Positions 57,964-64,000 of a stretch of 64,000 bases of DNA are shown piece after piece; position 1 is the first letter of the stretch, and each line of letters opens with the position of its first letter. Position numbers and translations under genes: made by a program. The notes beneath the pieces are model-generated. The model did no database searches, was not told the origin of the DNA, and was given only the letters and a program-made list of their open reading frames with translations. The stretch spans positions 62,001 through 126,000 of the forward strand of contig NZ_JAKEUQ010000008.1 in assembly GCF_022397955.1 (NCBI RefSeq). Direction: 5' to 3'. This DNA is from Vibrio sp. Isolate32 (GTDB taxonomy: Bacteria; Pseudomonadota; Gammaproteobacteria; Enterobacterales; Vibrionaceae).

Positions 57964-58932
57964 ATGAGCAAGATCTACGAAGACAACACACTAACGATTG
58001 GTAACACACCTCTTGTCCGCCTTAACAAAGTAAGCAAAGGTAACGTCCTAGCTAAGATCGAAGCTCGCAACCCAAGCTTCAGCGTTAAGTGTCGTATCGG
58101 TTCAAACATGATCTGGGAAGCAGAAAAAGCAGGTAAACTTAAGCCAGGCATCGAGCTTGTTGAACCGACTAGTGGTAACACAGGTGTTGCACTTGCATTC
58201 GTAGCAGCAGCGCGAGGTTACAAACTAACGCTAACTATGCCTGAGTCAATGAGCCTAGAACGTCGTAAGCTGCTTAAAGCGCTTGGCGCAAATTTAGTGT
58301 TAACTGAAGCACCAAAAGGCATGAATGGTGCAATTGCAAAAGCAGAAGAGATTGTTGCTTCAAATCCAAGTAAATACCTATTACTACAACAGTTCAACAA
58401 CCCAGCTAACCCACAGATTCACGAGCAGACGACTGGTCCTGAAATTTGGGAAGCAACAGACGGCGAAATCGACGTGTTTGTTGCGGGTGTTGGTACTGGC
58501 GGTACTATCACTGGTACAAGTCGTTACATTAAAGGTGAAAAAGGTAAAGCGATCACTTCAGTAGCGGTTGAACCAGCGGAGTCTCCAGTGATTGCACAGG
58601 CACTTGCAGGCGAAGAAATCAAACCAGCTCCACACAAAATTCAAGGTATCGGTGCAGGTTTCATCCCTGGAAACCTAGATTTAGAGATTATTGACCGTGT
58701 TGAATCGGTAACTTCTGAAGAAGCGATTGAGATGGCTCAACGCCTAATGAAAGAAGAAGGTATTCTTGCAGGTATCTCATCTGGCGCGGCAGTTGTAGCA
58801 GCGAACAGAATCGCAGAACTACCTGAATTTGCAGGAAAAAATATCGTTACCGTACTGCCAAGCTCTGGTGAGCGTTACCTAAGTACAGCCCTATTTGCTG
58901 GCATCTTTACGGAAAAAGAGAACCAACAATAA
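57964..58932 (+). CDS. cysK: Cysteine synthase A (O-acetylserine sulfhydrylase)
   Basis: The 322-residue PLP enzyme has K42 in [15 protein letters not shown] (Schiff-base lysine), the substrate loop [10 protein letters not shown] and the phosphate-binding [10 protein letters not shown]. It makes cysteine from O-acetylserine and sulfide. The ATG at 57964 has AAGGA 7 bases upstream and gives E. coli length; an upstream ATG at 57949 would add five residues. Confidence 0.97.
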   Translation: MSKIYEDNTLTIGNTPLVRLNKVSKGNVLAKIEARNPSFSVKCRIGSNMIWEAEKAGKLKPGIELVEPTSGNTGVALAFVAAARGYKLTLTMPESMSLERRKLLKALGANLVLTEAPKGMNGAIAKAEEIVASNPSKYLLLQQFNNPANPQIHEQTTGPEIWEATDGEIDVFVAGVGTGGTITGTSRYIKGEKGKAITSVAVEPAESPVIAQALAGEEIKPAPHKIQGIGAGFIPGNLDLEIIDRVESVTSEEAIEMAQRLMKEEGILAGISSGAAVVAANRIAELPEFAGKNIVTVLPSSGERYLSTALFAGIFTEKENQQ

Positions 58933-59233
58933 TATGTGGTCAAATCAATTTTTCGTCCAAAAAGGCCCCGTTTAGGGGCTTTTTTGTTGATCCCTGCCCC
59001 ACCTTTGGTAATATCGGGTCTGTTTTATTTTTCGCTTCAAAATAAAAGAAGCAATAAGCAAATTCTGAAAGTCATGAGTACTCAAAAAAAGATGACCATG
59101 GCTGGATAAAAATTGATAACCAGTCTAAGTTCTAACACGAACATGGCGTACTACTCTCTAGCGCATTTAGGCTAAAGCAGTTAAGCTAATCTGGTTACAA
59201 ACTTACAAAAAATAAATTAATTGGGGTATAAAA
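58933..59233. other. Intergenic region between cysK and ptsH
   Basis: These 301 bases hold the cysK terminator and the ptsH promoter region. I see no clear CRP or Cra site. The ptsH ribosome binding site is an unusual GGGGT. Confidence 0.5.
58959..58987 (+). terminator. cysK terminator
   Basis: AAAGGCCCC and GGGGCTTT (one wobble) with loop GTTTA are followed by T's. Confidence 0.85.
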
Positions 59234-59491
59234 ATGTACGAGAAGCAAGTAGAAATCACAGCAGAAAACGGTCTTCACACTCGTCCAGCTGCACAGTTCG
59301 TTAAAGAAGCAAAATCTTTCGACGCTGACATCACAGTGACTTCTAACGGCAAAAGCGCTAGCGCGAAAAGCCTGTTCAAACTACAAACTTTAGGCCTAGT
59401 GAAAGGTACTAACGTTACTATTTCAGCTGAAGGCCCTCAAGCTCAGCAAGCCGTAGACCACCTAGTTGCTCTTATGGATCAACTACACTAA
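59234..59491 (+). CDS. ptsH: PTS phosphocarrier HPr
   Basis: The 85-residue HPr has the phosphorylated H15 in [11 protein letters not shown] and S46 in SAKSLFKLQ. It relays phosphate from EI to all PTS IIA domains. First gene of ptsH-ptsI-crr. It is followed by a 136-base gap with a strong stem-loop, so HPr may be made in excess over EI. Confidence 0.97.
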   Translation: MYEKQVEITAENGLHTRPAAQFVKEAKSFDADITVTSNGKSASAKSLFKLQTLGLVKGTNVTISAEGPQAQQAVDHLVALMDQLH

Positions 59492-59507
59492 TACGGTCTC
59501 CTTCTTT

Positions 59508-59538
59508 CAAAGCCATTTTGCATAGCAAAGTGGCTTTG
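59508..59538 (+). other. Strong stem-loop between ptsH and ptsI
   Basis: CAAAGCCATTTTGC and GCAAAGTGGCTTTG pair over 14 positions with one G-U, around a three-base loop. The T run after it is poor, so partial termination or 3'-end protection of ptsH RNA is more likely than full termination. Confidence 0.65.
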
Positions 59539-59627
59539 TTCGAAGTAGATAGCAATAAGCGCGGCATTAGTCGACGACTTAAAGTCACACATTCTCCCGT
59601 TTACAGTTGAACAACTAAGGTAAGGCT

Positions 59628-61352
59628 ATGATTTCAGGCATCCTAGCATCTCCTGGTATTGCTTTCGGTAAAGCACTACTACTTCAAGAAGATGAAATTG
59701 TCCTAAACACTCAATCTATCTCAGATGATCAAGTTGAAGCAGAAGTTCAGCGTTTCTTTGACGCTCGTAACAAATCTTCTCAACAACTTGAAGTTGTAAA
59801 GCAAAAAGCACTTGAAACTTTTGGCGAAGAAAAAGAAGCAATCTTTGAAGGCCACATCATGCTGCTTGAAGATGAAGAGCTAGAAGAAGAGATTTTAGCA
59901 CTCATCAAGAAAGACAAAATGCACGCAGACAACGCGATCCACACTGTGATCGAAGAGCAAGCTTGTGCGCTTGAATCTCTTGATGATGAGTACCTAAAAG
60001 AACGTGCAACTGATATCCGTGATATCGGTACTCGTTTCGTTAAAAATGCTCTAGGCATCAACATTGTGTCTCTATCAGACATCAACGAAGAAGTTATCCT
60101 AGTCGCTTACGATCTAACGCCATCTGAAACTGCACAAATCAACCTAGACTACGTTCTTGGTTTCGCTTGTGACATCGGCGGTCGTACATCTCATACTTCA
60201 ATCATGGCACGTTCTCTAGAGCTTCCCGCTATCGTTGGTACTAACGATATCACTAAGCAAGTTAAGAACGGCGACATGCTTGTGCTAGACGCGATGAACA
60301 ACAAGATCATCATCAACCCTTCTGAAGCTGAACTAGCAGAAGCTAAGAAAATCAAAGCAGATTTCGAAGCAGAAGCGGCTGAACTAGCAAAACTAAAAGA
60401 TTTGCATGCTGAAACTCTAGACGGCCACCGTGTAGAAGTTTGCGGCAACATCGGTACAGTGAAAGACTGTGACGGTATCCTGCGTAATGGCGGTGAAGGC
60501 GTTGGTCTGTACCGTACTGAATTCCTATTTATGGACCGTGACGCACTTCCTACTGAAGAAGAGCAATACGTTGCTTACAAAGAAGTAGCTGAAGCAATGA
60601 ACGGTGAGTCAGTGATCATCCGTACTATGGATATCGGTGGCGATAAAGATCTTCCATACATGGATCTTCCACAAGAGATGAACCCTTTCCTAGGCTGGCG
60701 TGCAGTACGTATCAGCTTGGATCGTCGTGAAATCCTACGTGACCAACTACGCGGTATCCTACGTGCATCTGCACACGGTAAACTGCGTATCATGTTCCCA
60801 ATGATCATTTCTGTTGAAGAGATCCGTGAACTGAAACAAGCAATCGAAGAGTACAAAGCTGAACTTCGCGCTGAGGGCCTAGCTTTCGATGAAGAAATCG
60901 AAATCGGCGTAATGGTTGAGACTCCAGCAGCTGCTGCAATCGCACACCACCTAGCGAAAGAAGTATCTTTCTTCTCTATCGGTACTAACGACCTAACGCA
61001 ATACACTCTTGCGGTAGACCGTGGTAACGAAATGATTTCTCACCTATACAACCCGCTATCTCCTGCTGTTCTTACAGTAATCAAGCAAGTGATCGACGCA
61101 TCACACGCTGAAGGTAAGTGGACTGGTATGTGTGGTGAGCTTGCTGGTGATGAGCGTGCAACACTTCTTCTTCTTGGAATGGGCCTAGATGAGTTCTCTA
61201 TGAGCGGCATCTCTATCCCTAAAGTTAAGAAAGTAATCCGTAACTCTAACTTCGCAGAAGTTAAAGCTATGGCTGACGAAGCACTATCTCTACCTACAGC
61301 TGCTGAAATTGAAGCTTGCGTAGAAAAATTCATCGCTGAGAAATCTCAGTAA
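59628..61352 (+). CDS. ptsI: PTS enzyme I
   Basis: The 574-residue EI has phosphohistidine H189 in [16 protein letters not shown]-binding arginines in [11 protein letters not shown] and catalytic cysteine in GMCGELAGD near residue 502. It takes phosphate from PEP and gives it to HPr. AAGGTAAGG precedes the ATG at 59628. A second hairpin and a promoter lie between it and crr. Confidence 0.97.
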   Translation: MISGILASPGIAFGKALLLQEDEIVLNTQSISDDQVEAEVQRFFDARNKSSQQLEVVKQKALETFGEEKEAIFEGHIMLLEDEELEEEILALIKKDKMHADNAIHTVIEEQACALESLDDEYLKERATDIRDIGTRFVKNALGINIVSLSDINEEVILVAYDLTPSETAQINLDYVLGFACDIGGRTSHTSIMARSLELPAIVGTNDITKQVKNGDMLVLDAMNNKIIINPSEAELAEAKKIKADFEAEAAELAKLKDLHAETLDGHRVEVCGNIGTVKDCDGILRNGGEGVGLYRTEFLFMDRDALPTEEEQYVAYKEVAEAMNGESVIIRTMDIGGDKDLPYMDLPQEMNPFLGWRAVRISLDRREILRDQLRGILRASAHGKLRIMFPMIISVEEIRELKQAIEEYKAELRAEGLAFDEEIEIGVMVETPAAAAIAHHLAKEVSFFSIGTNDLTQYTLAVDRGNEMISHLYNPLSPAVLTVIKQVIDASHAEGKWTGMCGELAGDERATLLLLGMGLDEFSMSGISIPKVKKVIRNSNFAEVKAMADEALSLPTAAEIEACVEKFIAEKSQ

Positions 61353-61372
61353 TCGCCAAATTCTTAATAAAG

Positions 61373-61398
61373 TTAGACGGCTAAAAATAGTCGTCTAA
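61373..61398 (+). other. Stem-loop between ptsI and crr
   Basis: TTAGACGGCTA and TAGTCGTCTAA pair over 11 positions with one G-U around an AAAA loop. It is followed by TTTGTTAG, a weak terminator at best. Confidence 0.6.
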
Positions 61399-61408
61399 TT
61401 TGTTAGAT

Positions 61409-61417
61409 TGGTATAGT
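61409..61417 (+). promoter_or_regulatory. Candidate crr-specific extended -10 promoter
   Basis: TGGTATAGT matches the extended -10 form TGnTATAAT at all but one base. It lies 42 bases before the crr start, so crr may be transcribed without ptsHI. Confidence 0.5.
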
Positions 61418-61458
61418 ATATTCTACAGAATAAAACTAAACGTTAGGAGCATGACACA

Positions 61459-61968
61459 ATGGGTCTGTTTGACAAACTGAAAAAGCTTGTATCTGATGAC
61501 AGCGCTGATGCTGGTGCAATCGAAATCATCGCACCTCTTTCTGGTGAAATCGTAAACATCGAAGATGTGCCAGATGTAGTTTTCGCCGAGAAAATCGTTG
61601 GTGACGGCATCGCGATCAAACCAGCTGGCGACAAAATGGTAGCTCCAGTTAACGGTACTATCGGTAAGATCTTCGAAACTAACCACGCATTCTCTATCGA
61701 GTCTGACGACGGTGTTGAGCTTTTCGTTCACTTCGGTATCGATACTGTTGAACTTAAAGGCGAAGGCTTCACTCGCGTAGCTGAAGAAGGTCAATCTGTT
61801 AAAGCTGGTGACACTATCATCACTTTCGACCTAGCGCTTCTAGAAGAGAAAGCAAAGTCTACGCTTACTCCAGTTGTTATCTCTAACATGGACGAAATCA
61901 AGGAGCTGAACAAGCTTTCTGGTTCTGTAACTGTTGGCGAAACTCCAGTTCTTAAAGTAACTAAGTAA
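61459..61968 (+). CDS. crr: PTS glucose-specific EIIA (Crr)
   Basis: The 169-residue EIIA-Glc has H91 in [14 protein letters not shown] (phosphorylated) and H76 nearby. It passes phosphate to glucose-family IIB proteins, including the local NagE that lacks a IIA. In its unphosphorylated form it causes inducer exclusion. AGGAG precedes the ATG. Confidence 0.97.
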   Translation: MGLFDKLKKLVSDDSADAGAIEIIAPLSGEIVNIEDVPDVVFAEKIVGDGIAIKPAGDKMVAPVNGTIGKIFETNHAFSIESDDGVELFVHFGIDTVELKGEGFTRVAEEGQSVKAGDTIITFDLALLEEKAKSTLTPVVISNMDEIKELNKLSGSVTVGETPVLKVTK

Positions 61969-61993
61969 TCTCGATTATTTATCTACTTTAATT

Positions 61994-62021
61994 AAAACGC
62001 TACCTAAGGGTGGCGTTTTTT
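61994..62021 (+). terminator. crr terminator
   Basis: AAAACGCTACC and GGTGGCGTTTT with one wobble are followed by T's. Confidence 0.85.
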
Positions 62022-62189
62022 GTGCCTGTCATATTTGTCTAGCTCCTTAAATCACAATACAATCTGCAACACCAACAAGCTCTACTAGCCTCCCTCAGTA
62101 AAACCAACCCTTGGTACCACTCTACTTTCTTATTAAACGGCATTCATTCCATTTTCGACATTGGAACTTAATGTTAAGTCACTTAGTGT

Positions 62190-62340
62190 GGTTCACAAGA
62201 TGCAACAGCTCCCTGATATCTCGTTCCACTAGATTCTGGGATGACGCTAAAGACTTCGATTTAGGTAAACAATAGAGCAATACCACCTTATAATCGCCAC
62301 TCCCTACAATGAGGAACGGCCATGATAGGGAGTCTCGCTT
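62190..62340. repeat. Candidate dispersed intergenic repeat-like element
   Basis: The segment contains the inverted repeat CTCCCTA (62297-62303) / TAGGGAG and a motif like CGTCATCCCAGAATC on the minus strand. Both are of the type seen in short intergenic repeats of vibrios. It cannot be confirmed within this window as no second copy is here. Confidence 0.3.
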
Positions 62341-62400
62341 TTGCTCCTGCTTACCAACATTACACTTTTCCAAATACACCTTCGCCAAATCGCAGGCAAT

Positions 62401-62423
62401 AAAAACCCAGCCGAAGCTGGGTC
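62401..62423 (-). terminator. Flagellin gene terminator
   Basis: ACCCAGC, CGAA, GCTGGGT form a tetraloop hairpin followed on the minus strand by T5. Confidence 0.85.
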
Positions 62424-62521
62424 TGTTTAGCGCTCATCTCTCACCACGAGCTAATTTGTGGAAGCCTAACGTTAACACTTATGATCAACCATGCTTATAG
62501 TCAACGCGGCCTTTCAATCGG

Positions 62522-63655
62522 TTAACCTAGTAGGCTAAGTGCCGAGTTCGGTGCTTGCTTCGCTTGAGCAAGAATCGAGCTTGAAGCTTGAGAAAGAATC
62601 TGAGACTTAGTCATCTGAGTCGTTTCTTTCGCGAAGTCGGTATCTTTAATACGGCTCTTAGATGCGTTAACGTTCTCGTTAATGTTATCTAAGTTGCTGA
62701 TAGCGTGGTCGAAACGGTTTTGGAAAGCACCCAGCTCTGCACGGTGGCTGTCTACGTACTTAAGTGCTGCATCGATTACCGCTACAGACTCTTGTGCGCC
62801 ACCAACAGATGTTACGTCGATAGTATCAACCGTTACGTCTTTAGCTGCTTGAATGCCTAGCTCACCTGCAAGACCGCCAGAGAAAGACACATCGCCGCTC
62901 ACTTTGTTGTTACCAGTGAACATTTGTAGCTTGCCGTCTTCAGTTACAGACGCTTTGACAGAATCTTGTTGACCATTGATGTAGGTTGCTAGCTCTTCGA
63001 TGTCGTCGCCCGCTTTTGCGCTGATATCGATTTCTTGTGCTTGACCGAAGTTATCTGTGAACGACAGTTTTAGGTCGTTTGAACCCGCTTGTACGTTCCA
63101 GTCTTTGTCTTTAGCGTTCTCAGTTTGGTAGCTCTTACCACCCATCTGAGCGTTATCAGAGCGCATATCTTTCAGGTTCAGCATTACCGCTTCGCCGTTA
63201 TCCGCACCGATTTGGAATGATTGTGTTCCGTAAGTACCGTTAAGCAGCTTGTTACCACCAAAAGACGTCGTTTCCGCGATACGGTTTAGCTCGTCGTTCA
63301 GTGCTGTTACTTCTTCTTGAATCGCTACGCGCTCAGCTTTTGAGTTTGAGCCGTTTGAAGATTGTAGAGAAAGATCACGCATACGTTGCAGGATGTTGGT
63401 TGTCTCGTTCATTGCACCTTCAGCGGTTTGTGCAATAGAGATACCATCGTTCGCGTTACGAACAGCAACGTCTAAGCCGCGGCTCTGAACGTTCAAACGG
63501 TTAGAGATTTGTAGGCCCGCAGCGTCATCTTTTGCGCTGTTGATTTTAGAGCCAGAAGCTAGACGCTCCATTGATGTTTGTTGTGCGCTGTTTGCGTTGT
63601 TTAGGTAACGTTGCGCAGTCATCGCTGAAACGTTGGTATTTACATTCACTGCCAT
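62522..63655 (-). CDS. Polar flagellin
   Basis: The 377-residue flagellin has conserved D0/D1 ends ([20 protein letters not shown] start; [18 protein letters not shown] end) and a short variable centre, as in Vibrio polar flagellins. It polymerises into the filament after type III export. I chose the ATG at 63655 because GGAG lies 8 bases upstream and it gives the family N-terminus; the frame is open to 63712. A sigma28 promoter and a leader hairpin lie upstream. Which paralogue it is cannot be told here. Confidence 0.93.
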   Translation of the reverse strand: MAVNVNTNVSAMTAQRYLNNANSAQQTSMERLASGSKINSAKDDAAGLQISNRLNVQSRGLDVAVRNANDGISIAQTAEGAMNETTNILQRMRDLSLQSSNGSNSKAERVAIQEEVTALNDELNRIAETTSFGGNKLLNGTYGTQSFQIGADNGEAVMLNLKDMRSDNAQMGGKSYQTENAKDKDWNVQAGSNDLKLSFTDNFGQAQEIDISAKAGDDIEELATYINGQQDSVKASVTEDGKLQMFTGNNKVSGDVSFSGGLAGELGIQAAKDVTVDTIDVTSVGGAQESVAVIDAALKYVDSHRAELGAFQNRFDHAISNLDNINENVNASKSRIKDTDFAKETTQMTKSQILSQASSSILAQAKQAPNSALSLLG

Positions 63656-63687
63656 GGTGATTTCTCCAATTGATTTTCCGGTATTGC

Positions 63688-63710
63688 GGTTTCCGACGTC
63701 TCGGAAAACC
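63688..63710 (-). other. Stem-loop in the flagellin 5' leader
   Basis: GGTTTTCCGA and TCGGAAACC, with a one-base bulge and loop GACG, form a hairpin between the promoter and the start codon. Confidence 0.55.
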
Positions 63711-63736
63711 AAGTAGTTCTCTCAAAGTTACTTTTA

Positions 63737-63763
63737 ATAACGGCGTAATTGGCGAAACCTTTA
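63737..63763 (-). promoter_or_regulatory. Sigma28 (FliA) promoter of the flagellin gene
   Basis: TAAAGGTT, an 11-base spacer and GCCGTTAT match the FliA consensus TAAAGTTT-N11-GCCGATAA. It lies about 80 bases upstream of the start. Confidence 0.8.
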
Positions 63764-63896
63764 GGAAAAAAACAATAAAATTAAAGAAATAGCGATAAAG
63801 GATAGGAAAGCGTGACTGGTAGTAAAATTATCAAAAAAAGATAAGAAAAACGCTAAAGTTGTCGAGAAGTCAGTCGAGCGAGGTTTTGTGTTTTTA

Positions 63897-64000
63897 TTAA
63901 CCTAATAAGGTTAAAGCAAGATTTGGCGCTTGCTTCGCTTGAGCCAGAATGGTGGTGCTCACTTGCTGCAGAATTTGCTGCTTTAGCATTTGAGTGGTTT
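63897..64000 (-). CDS. Second flagellin, C-terminal end only
   Basis: The minus-strand frame enters from the right edge and ends at TAA (63897-63899). The visible end is [16 protein letters not shown] followed by [17 protein letters not shown], the D0 helix of a flagellin. It differs from the neighbour ([13 protein letters not shown]), so it is a diverged paralogue. Confidence 0.88.
   Translation of the reverse strand, partial: TTQMLKQQILQQVSTTILAQAKQAPNLALTLLG

Larger units (their letters stand above)
61969..62521. other. Region between crr and the flagellin gene
   Basis: These 553 bases hold the crr terminator, an AT-rich stretch, a repeat-like segment (about 62190-62340) and the flagellin terminator. 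A 69-codon minus-strand frame (62179-62388) crosses the repeat-like part and is not called. Confidence 0.5.

Noticed and set aside
62179..62388. 69-codon minus-strand frame between crr and flagellin
   Set aside because: It runs through the repeat-like segment and has no coding signs.

Overview
The window is core chromosome of a Vibrio, probably chromosome 1. The evidence is the divergent htpG/toxRS pair, a run of polar flagellins, a nagE without its own IIA domain, and the protein families throughout. GC content looks moderate and even, which would fit the Splendidus clade, but the species cannot be fixed from the sequence alone. No insertion sequence, integrase, CRISPR array, rRNA or tRNA was seen, so this is a conserved housekeeping stretch and not a genomic island.

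Layout. 1-4.5 kb: N-terminal part of a beta-propeller sensor protein, then the zinc importer znuA/znuCB around a Zur-type operator. 4.5-15.9 kb: the TCA block sdhCDAB-sucABCD (minus strand) divergent from gltA. 16-23 kb: nif3/ybgI, a DUF1853 gene, pgm, seqA, ybfF, a DUF2788 gene, fldA, a DUF4442 gene, fur. 23-33 kb: glnS, nagE divergent from nagAC, a CPA2 antiporter, asnB. 33-41.6 kb: rfaH, a POT peptide transporter, hemH, adk, htpG, toxRS. 41.7-46 kb: TauE/SafE exporter, SelW-like protein, yfcE, and a four-gene overlapping operon of two DUF1538 membrane proteins, a PII-like protein and a CBS protein. 46-53 kb: yfcH-like, ybbO, cnoX, qmcA, ybbJ, cueR, a repeat-bearing lipoprotein and a porin. 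53.5-62 kb: ligA, zipA, cysZ, cysK, ptsH, ptsI, crr. 62.5-64 kb: two flagellin genes, the second cut by the window edge.

How the genes work together. sdh, suc and gltA supply most of the TCA cycle, with an ArcA-like box by sdhC. NagE, NagA and NagC form a GlcNAc uptake and control unit. NagE has IIC and IIB domains only, and its missing IIA function can come from Crr, with EI and HPr encoded 34 kb away. ToxR is a candidate regulator of the porin. Gene order repeats several E. coli blocks: asnB-nag-glnS-fur-fldA-ybfF-seqA-pgm with gltA-sdh-suc; htpG-adk-hemH; ybbO-cnoX-qmcA-ybbJ-cueR; and ligA-zipA-cysZ-cysK-ptsHI-crr.

No obviously new multi-gene system such as a defence island stands out. 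The best candidate for under-described biology is the DUF1538-DUF1538-PII-CBS operon (43415-45684). Next are the structured leader with a tiny hydrophobic ORF before cnoX (47905-48075), the repeat lipoprotein (51143-51955), and RNA hairpins placed between pts and suc cistrons.
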